From: Bacteroidales bacterium
GTDB taxonomy: Bacteria; Bacteroidota; Bacteroidia; Bacteroidales; UBA932
Assembly: GCA_024401715.1 (NCBI GenBank)
Contig: JAKSKO010000014.1
Location: forward strand, 1-42,489
Direction: 5' to 3'
Length of the DNA stretch: 42,489 nt
Part shown: positions 1-9,356 of the stretch, piece by piece
Layout: every line of letters begins with the position of its first letter
Position numbering within the stretch: the stretch's first letter is position 1
Notes under the pieces: model-generated
What the model was told of the DNA's origin: nothing
Seen by the model: only the letters and a program-made list of their open reading frames with translations
Databases searched by the model: none
Made by a program: the position numbers and the translations under genes

Positions 1-296
1 AACGACTGGTTTGTATCGAAAGAGAACTCGGTCAACTGCTCTATGTTGGCGTTGTCATTACGGCCGGCGCCACCTGCCCATGCATCGTCAGAAGGGCTGT
101 TTTTGCCCATGTAAACGTTGTTCTCATTATTCCTCAACTGAAGGTAAACCGCATTGATGGCTGTTTCGGCTTCCTCGTCGGTAGAATAATAGGTGTTGAA
201 GTCAAGAACACCATGCTGCTGAATGTCCAGCCTTTTGTTACAGCCTGCTATAACCAAGGTTGAAAGTGCAAGAATTGATATGAATTTAGTTTTCAT
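1..296 (-). CDS. SusD/RagB family nutrient-binding lipoprotein (N-terminal part, runs off the window)
   Basis: Only the first 98 codons are present; the gene continues past the left edge. It starts at ATG 296 and reads MKTKFISILALSTLVIAGC, a lipoprotein signal with the acceptor cysteine at residue 19. The following residues (KRLDIQQHGVLDFNTYYST, then DEEAETAINAVY) match the start of mature SusD proteins, where helices pack against the partner SusC barrel. SusD proteins sit on the cell surface as a lid over SusC and bind oligosaccharides. The gene follows the SusC-like gene by 11 bases on the same strand, the usual susC-susD order, so they should be co-transcribed. The substrate cannot be read from this fragment. 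Confidence 0.9.
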   Translation of the reverse strand, partial: MKTKFISILALSTLVIAGCNKRLDIQQHGVLDFNTYYSTDEEAETAINAVYLQLRNNENNVYMGKNSPSDDAWAGGAGRNDNANIEQLTEFSFDTNQS

Positions 297-307
297 TTCC
301 GACAATT

Positions 308-3300
308 TTAGAATTTAAGATTGATACCGAATACAACTTTCTTTGAAGTAGGGTAGTTACCTTTATCTACACCAAGAGAAGATCCGCCGCCTGTAACTTC
401 AGGGTCGAAGCCAGGGTATTTGCAGAATGTGAAGAAGTCGTCAAGAGAAACATAGAAGCGCAGGTTGGAGATGTACGCCTTCTTTGTGAGGTTTGAAGGA
501 AGGGTGTAACCAAGCTGCAGCTGTTTGATCTTGAAGTATGAACCGTCAAATACAGAAGCGCTGGAAATCATGTATTTATCCATGTCGTTTGCACCTGCCT
601 TAGGCATTGTACCTGTAGTATGGGTTGGTTTCCAACGATCCTCTGTGAAGTAGGTGAGTTTGTTCAGGATATAGTCTGAACGGTTCAGACAGCAGTAGAT
701 CTGGTTGCCGTAAGAGCCTGTACCGAAGGCGATGAAATCGAGGCCTTTCCATGCAAGGTTGACAGTGATACCGTAAGTGAGGTCTGCCATACCTTTACCG
801 ATTTCGGTCTTGTCAAGGTCTGTGATCTGGCCGTCGTTGTTCAGGTCTACGAATGTAGGGTTACCTGTTGCAGGGTCTATCTTGTCGAACTTGTAGCCGT
901 AGAAATACCATGCAGGGTGGCCAACCTCAAACGCTGTGATTGTACCGTAGGTGTGGAATGTTGCACCAGTCATACGGTCCAGAGTAGGGTGGAGCTGTGT
1001 AACCTTGTTCTTCAGGGTTGCAACGTTACCGCGAATGCCATAGCTGAAATCGCCTACGTTGTCCTGCCAGCCAAGCTCTATCTCTATACCGGTGTTCTTG
1101 ATGTTACCTGCGTTGATAGGGGAAGCTGTGTTACCTACTACTGTAGAAGGAGTGATACCGCTTACGATAAGGTCTTTTGTAGTTTTGTCGAACCAGTCAA
1201 ATGTGAAAGTGAGGCGGTCCTTGAAGAAACGTGCGTCCAGACCGATGTTTATCTGCTCTGATTTCTCCCAGCCAAGTTTAGGGTTGCCTGTTGCAGAAGG
1301 TGCATAGCCCTGGACATACTCGTTACCGTTGCCTGTAGGGTAGCTGCCTGTGTTGGCGATAACTGTTGCATAGCGGTAACCGCCCAGGCCGGCTGTTGAA
1401 CCGTTCTGGCCCCATGAAGCACGAAGCTTCAACTGGTTCAGCCAAGAAGAGGTGGATTTCATGAAGTTCTCACGGCTGATTGTCCAACCTGCTGAAACTG
1501 CAGGGAAGAAACCCCAGCGGTTGGTTACAGGAAGTACAGAGCTGTCGGCTGCATCGGCACGGAGAGATGCCTGAACGTAGTATTTGCCCTGATAGTCATA
1601 GTTCAGACGGCCGAAGTAAGAGAGCTTGCGGCTGAAGCCTTCCTCGCCACCGCCAACGCTCATGATTGAAGAGTTGGTCTTGTATGCGAAATAGAGGAAG
1701 AGAGGGTCATCCTTCTGGAAACCGAGGTCGAATGTCTCGTGTTTATCGTCCCAGCCGGCACCTTTAACGCTGCCGTTAAGGCTGAAGTTCCTGCTCTCGC
1801 TGAACGACATACCTATCATCGCGTTGAAGTTGTGACCTCCTTTGAATGCGTGGTTATAGTTTGCGAAGTTCTCCCACTGCCAGTAGACACTGTTGCCAGA
1901 ACCGGCATTAACGCTTAGGATATCGTTGTTGCGCTGGGAGTTGTAGTAATAGTCGTTGTTGTAACCGTAGCTCTCGTTTGCGTTAAGCATGTAGCCCAGA
2001 CGTGAAGTGATCACAAGGCCTTTCACCGGTTTGAAGTTGATGTAGGTTGTACCGTTGATATTGAAACCGCGTGAAGTGTTATAGCTGCCATCCCTCATAT
2101 AGAAAGGACTGGTGTTCTCTGAAGTCACGAACTGTGAGATACCGTAGTATCTGCCGTCCTTGTCTTTCAGGAGGGCACCGCTTCTGATATTAGGGTTCAG
2201 ATGGTTGGCCTGGATGTCTTTCATGAACTGTGGCAGGTTCTCCTCTGTATAGTATGCAGGGGTGAGAGGGTCCAGCTGAAGCACTGAAAGAAGGAGTGAG
2301 CCATACTCGGAGCCCTCTGATACGCTGCGGCTCTTGTAATACTCAATCTGGTTGTTTGTACCGATCTCCAGCCATGGCTTGATGTTGCGTGTGGCGTTGA
2401 TCATACCGGTGAGACGGCTGTATACGTCGGAATCACCTTTGATCATACCGTTGTTGTCCAGATAAGAGAGGGAAACGAATACCGTACCTTTCTCGTCACC
2501 GGCGCTGAAAGACAGGTTGTGACGCTGCATGATAGAGTTTTCGAAAGTCTCTTTCGCCCAGTCTGTATTGGTTTTGAAATCCCAGCAGTTGTTAACCTTG
2601 TCCATTGTAACAAGACCGGCCTCTGTGTAGTAGTCTATCCACTGCTCGGAGTTCATCATATGAGGAGTCTTGCCAAGGCTCTGGCTTGAGATCTGGAAAT
2701 CATAGCTGATTGTACCGTTACCTTTACCTTTTCTGGTTGTGACAAGGATTACACCGTTACCTGCAGCCACACCATAGATAGCGGCCGATGCGGCATCCTT
2801 CAAAACCTCCATGCTCTCGATATCGTTAGGGTCTATACCGGCAATGCTGCCTATACGGCCGTCGATAACGTAAAGAGGAGATGAATCACTGTTGGAGGAT
2901 ACACCACGGATGCGTACCGATGGGGAAGCGCCAGGACGTGCAGAGCTTGAAAGCACCTGTACACCTGCAGTCTTACCCTGAAGTGCCTGTGCGGCTGTTG
3001 TGATTGTACGGTTCTCCATGTCTTCGCTCTTCACCTGTGAGATTGCACCGGTGAGGTCGCTCTTCTTCTGAACACCGTAACCCACAACCACAACCTCTTC
3101 AAGAAGCTCTGAATCCTCCTTGAGGGTAACATTCAAAGGGCTCTCGCTTGCAGCAAGTTCCTGTGTTGTGAAACCGATGCTCTGGAAAACAAAGTTGCTC
3201 CCTGAGCCACTGTGATGACATAATTACCATCCAAATCGGTGATTGTGCCATTGCTTGTGCCTTTTTCCATTACGGCAACACCAATCATAGGGCTGCCCTG

Positions 3301-3411
3301 GGCGTCAACAACAGTACCCGTGATGCTCTTGTTCTGTGCAAAGGCACAAAGAGCGGAGATTACTGTAAACGCAGCAACAAGCATTGTTCGTTTAAGAAAT
3401 GTTTGTTTCAT
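308..3411 (-). pseudogene. SusC/RagA family TonB-dependent outer-membrane transporter, broken by a one-base frameshift
   Basis: Two frames make one gene. The 5' part (3411 down to about 3190) encodes a signal peptide (MKQTFLKRTMLVAAFTVISA, cleavage near residue 26) and a carboxypeptidase-regulatory-like domain (SITGTVVDAQGSPMIGVAV). The rest, read in another frame down to 308, holds the TonB-box-like VVVVGYG, the plug domain and the beta barrel ending in VVFGINLKF. Around 3190 the plus strand reads AAAACAAAG; one more C restores GATLVFQSIGFTTQELAASE and a protein of about 1034 residues, normal for SusC. As written, translation stops at 3133 after 92 codons. SusC imports glycans with its SusD partner, powered by TonB. 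The lesion may be a sequencing error or recent inactivation; the rest of the frame is clean, so decay, if real, is young. It diverges from the two-component regulator at 3587. Confidence 0.9.
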
Positions 3412-3467
3412 TTGTTTTGGTTAATATTTGGGTTAATAATAGTTGTGAATTCAAATTCTCACTTTCG

Positions 3468-3475
3468 CAAATATA
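3468..3475 (-). promoter_or_regulatory. Bacteroidetes-type -7 box for the susC-like gene
   Basis: On the minus strand this reads TATATTTG, matching TAnnTTTG. It lies 57 bases upstream of the susC-like start. I find no TTTG at the expected -33 distance, as might be expected of a promoter that depends on an activator such as the adjacent hybrid regulator; that link is inference. Confidence 0.45.
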
Positions 3476-3536
3476 TCAATTATGCATATTCCGCTTGTTT
3501 TACCAGAATTCAAGTATTTTAAAATTCGTTCAAATT

Positions 3537-3569
3537 TTTGCATTGTACTTTTATAAAATGTTAAATTTG
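3537..3569 (+). promoter_or_regulatory. Bacteroidetes sigma-ABfr-type promoter for the hybrid two-component gene
   Basis: A -33 TTTG (3537-3540) is followed after 21 bases by TAAATTTG (3562-3569), matching TTTG-N19-21-TAnnTTTG. Transcription would start near 3576, giving a leader of about 10 bases before ATG 3587. Constitutive-looking, unlike the facing susC promoter. Confidence 0.65.
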
Positions 3570-3586
3570 AATGCTAATATAAACAA

Positions 3587-6500
3587 ATGAAAAAGAATAT
3601 ACTCTTTATCATAACACTTTGTGTTATATCGGCCTGCAGGAAGGCAGATTCGGACTATCATGCATTGCGCGGCAGCAGCAATGAAGAGGTGATACAGTCC
3701 GAACAGATTTCCAACAGATTCGTATACAGCATTTCTCAGGACAAGAACGGCGTTATATGGCTGGGAACTTTCCGCGGATTGAACTGCTTTGACGGCAAGC
3801 AGTTCATGCAGTATTTCAGCGTGGACGACAACAAGGGCCTGTGGGATAATCATATCACCGATATTTTCCGGGACAGCCGAGACCGTCTTTGGATTGCCTC
3901 GGTGAACGGAGCCTGCATCTACAGGGATGACGATTCCTTCCAGCGCGTGGTGATGAGCGATATAAACCGCAATCTCAGCAGAATCTTCGAAAGCCCCGAT
4001 GGCAGAATCTTCATGTATTCCTCCACAGACCTGTTCTGTTACGATGAAGATAGCAATTCCCTGAAAGCTGCTGTTGCGGGCAACGATTTCCCAATCTTCA
4101 GCACCTGGTATGCCGCTTCGGACAATACCCTGTGGGCCCTTAACGGCAATGTGATAAAGGGATATGAATCCGGCAGGTTCAGCCTTCTGGGAGATTATGA
4201 GGCCCCGGGCTGGATCAAATCCAGTTCTTTCAATTCCGCATCGGGCCTTTGGTTCGCAACGGACAGCGGACTGTGGCTCTTCAATCCTCTTTCCAGAAAG
4301 ACAGATTGCATCCTGGCCGCATCCAGCGTCAAAGAGAGGTTCTCCTTTGAAAAGGTTTACCGAATATTCGCCATTGGAAGCAGTCATATCCTCATGTGCA
4401 CCAGCGACAGCAGAATCTGGCTGTACTATATCAAGGAGAACAAGCTCCTGTCCCAGGACGACAAATCCTTTCCTTTTTCAGTACCATATTTAGGTAATAT
4501 AAGCTGCATTTTCCGCGACAGCTCCCATAACATATGGTTAGGAACTGAAGATGACGGTTTTTATGTTGCAGCACGCAACAAAGACATCTTCAGCTCATAT
4601 CCCAAGCTTCAGAAATGCCTTGCAGGCCGGCAGGTTACCTCTCTGGTAACCAACAGGGAGGGCTCGGTCCTGATTGCCGCAACAAGAAAATCGGGCGTGT
4701 TCATATACAATCTTCTTGACGATTCCGTGCAGAACCTCAGCAGCCTTAATCCCAGCCATCTGTTCAGGGACAGCAGGGGAGACATATGGTTCCTGTATCA
4801 GAGGGAAACCAAATTGGAGAGATACGGCATCAGTTCGTCTTCGCTCAGGCTGAAGGACCGCTTCAATTCGGGGCTGCTGATGTCTGCGTGTGAGGATAGC
4901 AGGGGAGACATATGGTTCGGAGGTCTGGGAGAGGATGCCTACAAGTATAATCACGAAAGCAACAGCCTCAGCAAGGAATCGGTCTATACGGATAATGCCT
5001 TCACATTCATTCCGGGCATAAGCACTTTGAACGATTCCACCCTCATCGTATCGGGATTCTACCGAAATCCCCGCGTTCTTAACACAAACGACGGCAGCAG
5101 CACAGAGCTAAGCCTCTCCGGAGACGACCTGAAGCGCTGCATAAGGCGCTCTGTGCTGGTTCCCACAGCGCTTTTCAAGGACGATGACGGCAGAATATGG
5201 TTCGGCACTGTTGCCAACGGCCTCATGTGCTATGACCTTGGCAGCAACCGTCTTTCTGCAATTGATGGAGCCCCTTGCGTGGATATCTCATCCATAGAAC
5301 AGGATAATGACGGCTTCCTGTGGGTTGGCACAATGCACGGCTTGGGCCGCCTTAACACCGAAAGCGGTGAATTCACCAACTTTTTCTTCGATGGCGATGC
5401 GTCGGCCAGCCAGTTTTATGACCGCTCGTCATGCAAATTGCCGGACGGCACACTTATCTTCGGCGGAACACACGGCATAACCGTCGTGAACCCTAAGGCA
5501 AAGGCCGATTCCCTGTCGCTCCCTTTCATTTTCGAGAGCATAAAGACCAACAACAGGCTTCTGAGACCATCGGCCGATGGTGCACTTACGCTTAATCTTA
5601 GTGAGAAGCCGAAACTTACGCTTCAGCACGACCAGAACAGTTTCAGCATAAGATATGCCATTCTGGACTACACTTCCAGCGGCCGCGCCCACTATTACTA
5701 CAAGCTTGAGGGCTTCGACAAGGGATGGCACGATGCGGAAAGCGGAAATGAGGCATTTTACACAAATGTGCATCCTGGCTTCTTCACTTTCAAGGTGAGG
5801 TATGTGGATGATACCCATACGGTTAACTCTGTGGAAGACAGTTTCCTGATTGTGGTTAGGGCGGCTCCGTGGGCCAGCTGGTGGGCCCTGCTGCTGTACC
5901 TTTGCGTTATTGTAGGCATTGTGTTCGTTTTCTGGTACATGCACCGCAAATCACGCCGCCAGTCGGAGGAAAACAAGCGTCTGCAGTATGAAAAAGAGCA
6001 GGAGCAGAAGCTGAACAGGATGCATATGAGCTTCGTTGCAAACGTGGCACACGAGTTCCGCACGCCTCTTACCACAATAAAGGGCCCTCTGTCCATACTT
6101 TCGGAGAGTCTGGACCTGAGCACCACGCAGCACAAGCTCATCACCGTGATGCAGAAGAGCACGGACAGGATGATGGGTCTTGTAAGCCAGTTCCTGGATT
6201 TCAACCGTCTGGAGAATGACATGCTGAAGCTTGAGGTATCCCGCCACAACATAAGCGAGGAGCTGCGCCGATATGCCGAGGTCTTTGAAACCACGGCCAG
6301 TCTGAAGAAGATAAACTTCCTTACAGAGGGTCTGGACTACGATTTCGAGATGTATTTCGATTCCGACAAGTTATACAAGATGGTGTCCAATCTGTTTTCC
6401 AACGCCATGAAGTACACCCCGCAGGGCGGCACAATAAAATTATGCTTCGACGTTAGTGCCGATGGCAGTCAGGTGCATATAAGCATGGTGGACAATGGCA

Positions 6501-7567
6501 TAGGCGTGGCCGAAGAATACAGGGAGAAGATCTTCGAGAAGTACTATCGCATAAGCGAGAAGAACATCTGGGGCAGCGGCATAGGCCTTTACTATGTACG
6601 TGCCCTTGCCCAAAGCCATCACGGCAGCATTGTGTGCATGGCTAACGAGGAAGAGCAGAAGGGCTCTGTATTCGTCCTTACGCTTCCTACAGTGGAAAGT
6701 GCGTATTCAGCAGACGAATTCGCAAAAGAGCTTAGCCAAAGCGAGAAATATCCTATCCGGGAGGGACGTAACGCGGAAGAAGACGAGAAAGAGGAGGAGA
6801 ACAAGACCAAGATTTTGGTGGTGGATGACGATGTGGACATATGCAACTACCTTAAAATTCTCCTTCGTGCCGAGGGCTATGTGGTGATGTACTGCTATGA
6901 TGCCGATACCGCCCTTGCAAAGATAAAGGAGTGGGAGCCGGACATGGTGCTTTGCGATGTGAACATGCCGGGAAAGGACGGATACCAGCTTTGCCTTGAA
7001 GTGCGTAAGGATATAAGCCTCAGTCATTTGCCTATAATACTTGTAACTGCCAAGACAAGCCTTGCAGATCAGGTGATGGGCCTGGACAGCGGCGCCGACG
7101 CCTACATCACCAAGCCTTTCGAGCCTAAGTACCTTTTCGCCATGATAAGCTCTCAGCTGGAAAGGCGTCAGAACCTGCAGCAGACCCTAAGCACCAGCAC
7201 CGATGCCAACACCATTCAGGAAGAGGAAACCCTGTCTCTGCAGGACAAGGCCTTTCTGGAGCGTCTGTATGAGGTTATGGAGAACTCAATCGCCAATCTG
7301 GAGCTGGATATCAACGATTTCGCCCAGCAGCTGCATATCTCACGCACCAAGCTTTACTACAAGGTGAAGGGACTCACCGGAGAAAGCCCTGCGGCCTTCT
7401 TCAAAACCTACAAGCTTAACAAGAGCGCACAGATGATATGCGAGGGCAAATATAACCTCAGCGAGATATCGGACAGGACCGGTTTTGCAAGTTTGAGCCA
7501 CTTTTCCACCTCCTTCAAGAAGCAATTCGGCATGACGCCAAGCGAATACGCGAAAAATAGGAAATAA
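3587..7567 (+). CDS. Hybrid two-component system sensor kinase / AraC-type regulator (HTCS)
   Basis: This 1326-residue protein joins a full signalling chain in one chain, as in polysaccharide utilization regulators of Bacteroides. Residues about 30-670 are two-component-propeller repeats (for example VIWLGTFRGLNCFD). A Y_Y_Y domain follows (about 700-756), then a membrane helix (about 763-787). The kinase has HisKA with H822 (HEFRTPL), an N box (SNLFSNAMKY) and G boxes (DNGIGV, GSGIGL). The receiver domain (about 1076-1190) has phospho-acceptor D1124 in CDVNMPGKDG and the KPF lysine. The C-terminal 100 residues are an AraC helix-turn-helix. All catalytic residues look intact. The N-terminus ends its hydrophobic stretch with ISAC17, a plausible lipobox. 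It diverges from the susC-susD genes, which it most likely activates on binding a glycan fragment in the periplasm. Confidence 0.95.
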   Translation: MKKNILFIITLCVISACRKADSDYHALRGSSNEEVIQSEQISNRFVYSISQDKNGVIWLGTFRGLNCFDGKQFMQYFSVDDNKGLWDNHITDIFRDSRDRLWIASVNGACIYRDDDSFQRVVMSDINRNLSRIFESPDGRIFMYSSTDLFCYDEDSNSLKAAVAGNDFPIFSTWYAASDNTLWALNGNVIKGYESGRFSLLGDYEAPGWIKSSSFNSASGLWFATDSGLWLFNPLSRKTDCILAASSVKERFSFEKVYRIFAIGSSHILMCTSDSRIWLYYIKENKLLSQDDKSFPFSVPYLGNISCIFRDSSHNIWLGTEDDGFYVAARNKDIFSSYPKLQKCLAGRQVTSLVTNREGSVLIAATRKSGVFIYNLLDDSVQNLSSLNPSHLFRDSRGDIWFLYQRETKLERYGISSSSLRLKDRFNSGLLMSACEDSRGDIWFGGLGEDAYKYNHESNSLSKESVYTDNAFTFIPGISTLNDSTLIVSGFYRNPRVLNTNDGSSTELSLSGDDLKRCIRRSVLVPTALFKDDDGRIWFGTVANGLMCYDLGSNRLSAIDGAPCVDISSIEQDNDGFLWVGTMHGLGRLNTESGEFTNFFFDGDASASQFYDRSSCKLPDGTLIFGGTHGITVVNPKAKADSLSLPFIFESIKTNNRLLRPSADGALTLNLSEKPKLTLQHDQNSFSIRYAILDYTSSGRAHYYYKLEGFDKGWHDAESGNEAFYTNVHPGFFTFKVRYVDDTHTVNSVEDSFLIVVRAAPWASWWALLLYLCVIVGIVFVFWYMHRKSRRQSEENKRLQYEKEQEQKLNRMHMSFVANVAHEFRTPLTTIKGPLSILSESLDLSTTQHKLITVMQKSTDRMMGLVSQFLDFNRLENDMLKLEVSRHNISEELRRYAEVFETTASLKKINFLTEGLDYDFEMYFDSDKLYKMVSNLFSNAMKYTPQGGTIKLCFDVSADGSQVHISMVDNGIGVAEEYREKIFEKYYRISEKNIWGSGIGLYYVRALAQSHHGSIVCMANEEEQKGSVFVLTLPTVESAYSADEFAKELSQSEKYPIREGRNAEEDEKEEENKTKILVVDDDVDICNYLKILLRAEGYVVMYCYDADTALAKIKEWEPDMVLCDVNMPGKDGYQLCLEVRKDISLSHLPIILVTAKTSLADQVMGLDSGADAYITKPFEPKYLFAMISSQLERRQNLQQTLSTSTDANTIQEEETLSLQDKAFLERLYEVMENSIANLELDINDFAQQLHISRTKLYYKVKGLTGESPAAFFKTYKLNKSAQMICEGKYNLSEISDRTGFASLSHFSTSFKKQFGMTPSEYAKNRK

Positions 7568-7572
7568 TTCAC

Positions 7573-7580
7573 TATCTTTG
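7573..7580 (+). promoter_or_regulatory. -7 box upstream of the SulP transporter
   Basis: TATCTTTG matches TAnnTTTG, 43 bases before ATG 7624 and just after the preceding stop codon. No clear -33 TTTG is visible. It suggests the transporter has its own promoter rather than depending on the regulator gene. Confidence 0.45.
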
Positions 7581-7623
7581 CGCCCGTTTTTAAATTACAT
7601 TTAAAGTTTAGCTTTTTTAACCT

Positions 7624-9336
7624 ATGAATACTGTTACAAATTATTTGAAATCAGTATACAGTCCTAAGTTCTTCCACCTGTTCCAGAAAGGAAGATATGA
7701 CAAGAACCGTTTCATCTCAGACCTCATTGCCGGTGTAATCGTGGGCATCATCGCTCTTCCTCTGGCAATCGCCTTCGGTATAGCCAGCGGCGTTTCACCA
7801 CAGCAGGGTCTCATTACCGCAATCGTGGCGGGCTTCATCATCTCCTTCCTTGGAGGTACCCGCTTCCTCATAGGCGGTCCTACAGGCGCATTCATCGTGA
7901 TTGTTGCCGGAATCATTGCCCAGTACGGCTTCCAGGGCCTTCTCATTGCAACAATGATGGCGGGTGTCATCCTCATTGTTATGGGCCTTTGCAAAATGGG
8001 CGTGGTTTTCAAATTCATCCCTTATCCTATCATCGTGGGTTTCACTTCTGGTATCGCCGTAACCATCTTCAGCACTCAGATAAAGGATTTCTTCGGTTTC
8101 AGCGGTGATGTCCCATCCGGATTCATTAACCAGTGGGCCTGGTATTTCAGCAATCTTGGCAACATCAACTGGGCCGAGGCTGCAATGAGCATAGGCTGTC
8201 TGCTGCTTATCATCGTATGGGGCAGATTCTTCAAGAAAATCCCCGGTTCGCTTATCGCGCTAATCTTCGGCACAGCTGCATCGGTTGTCCTCAGTCTTAC
8301 AGGCGTATGTGAACTTGCAACCATTGGCACGAAGTTCCCGGAGCTTGCAAACGGCCTTCCAATGCCTTCCCCTGTGGCTCCGCAGTTCGACCTTGAAACA
8401 ATCAAGGGTCTTGTGAGCCCTGCATTCACAATTGCCATCCTCTGCGCAATAGAGAGCCTCCTTGCCGCTATGGTGGCCGATGGTGTGACCGGCAAGCAGC
8501 ACGATTCCAACACAGAGCTTATAGGCGAGGGTATTGCCAACATTATCACCCCGATGTTCGGAGGTATCCCTGCAACAGGCGCCATCGCACGTACAATGGC
8601 GAATATCAACAACGGTGGCAAAACATCGGTTGCCGGTATCATCCACGCTGTTGTGCTGTTGCTCATCTATCTTTTCCTTATGCCTTATGCCGTGTATATC
8701 CCGCTTTCATGCCTTGCCGCCATCCTTGTGATGGTTGCCTACAACATGAGTGAGTGGCGTACCTTCAAATACCTGCTTAAAGGCGACAGGAACAGCATTG
8801 CGGTGCTGCTTATCACCTTCTTCCTCACAGTGATCATAGACCTTACCGTTGCAATAGAGGTTGGCGTTGTGCTGGCAATCGTCCTTTTCGTGCGCCGAGT
8901 TATGGAAACCAGCGAAATCAAGGTTCTGGATGCTTCCAATATTGCTGCAACAGAGGATGACGACATCGCTGCCATCGACGATATAGAGATGCTGGACGTC
9001 CCTGCAGGCGTGGAGGTTTACGAGGTTAACGGCCCGTTCTTCTTCGGTATGGCAGCGAAAATGGAGGAGTTCAATCTCCGTTCCGATGCCAACAACAAGG
9101 TTCGTATCATTCGTATGCGCAAGGTTCCTTTCATGGATACCACAGGCGTACACAACCTTACAAACCTTATAGACCGTACATCGGCCCGTGGCATGCAGGT
9201 TATTCTTTCAGGTGTGCAGCCTGCTGTGCTTAAGGAGCTTAAGACCTTCGGCGTAGACAAGATGATTGGCGAGGAGCACATCTTCCCTCACATCATCCCT
9301 GCACTTGCCAAAGCCCGTGAAATCGTAGAGGCCTAG
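7624..9336 (+). CDS. SulP family anion transporter with STAS domain
   Basis: This 570-residue inner-membrane protein starts with the SulP pattern (DLIAGVIVGIIALPLAIAFG, residues about 34-53) and has many hydrophobic helices up to residue 425. A C-terminal STAS domain (about 455-565) contains DTTGVHNL near residue 505, the position of the loop that is phosphorylated in anti-sigma-factor antagonists. SulP proteins move sulfate, bicarbonate or dicarboxylates, often with sodium or protons. The length resembles cyanobacterial BicA, but residues cannot settle the substrate here. The gene stands between the regulator and the glycan-assembly genes; its stop lies 20 bases before the YfhO start, so readthrough is possible, yet a functional link is not evident. 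Confidence 0.92.
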   Translation: MNTVTNYLKSVYSPKFFHLFQKGRYDKNRFISDLIAGVIVGIIALPLAIAFGIASGVSPQQGLITAIVAGFIISFLGGTRFLIGGPTGAFIVIVAGIIAQYGFQGLLIATMMAGVILIVMGLCKMGVVFKFIPYPIIVGFTSGIAVTIFSTQIKDFFGFSGDVPSGFINQWAWYFSNLGNINWAEAAMSIGCLLLIIVWGRFFKKIPGSLIALIFGTAASVVLSLTGVCELATIGTKFPELANGLPMPSPVAPQFDLETIKGLVSPAFTIAILCAIESLLAAMVADGVTGKQHDSNTELIGEGIANIITPMFGGIPATGAIARTMANINNGGKTSVAGIIHAVVLLLIYLFLMPYAVYIPLSCLAAILVMVAYNMSEWRTFKYLLKGDRNSIAVLLITFFLTVIIDLTVAIEVGVVLAIVLFVRRVMETSEIKVLDASNIAATEDDDIAAIDDIEMLDVPAGVEVYEVNGPFFFGMAAKMEEFNLRSDANNKVRIIRMRKVPFMDTTGVHNLTNLIDRTSARGMQVILSGVQPAVLKELKTFGVDKMIGEEHIFPHIIPALAKAREIVEA

Positions 9337-9356
9337 CGCTTCTTTAACCAAAGATT

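Noticed and set aside
3180-3200. Programmed ribosomal frameshifting in the SusC gene
   Set aside because: There is no classical slippery heptamer followed by a strong stem, and SusC proteins are not known to need a shift; a deletion or read error is simpler.
3551-4387. Long open frame opposite the hybrid regulator gene
   Set aside because: It lies wholly antisense to a gene with clear domains, has no family-like motifs, and is a frame shadow.
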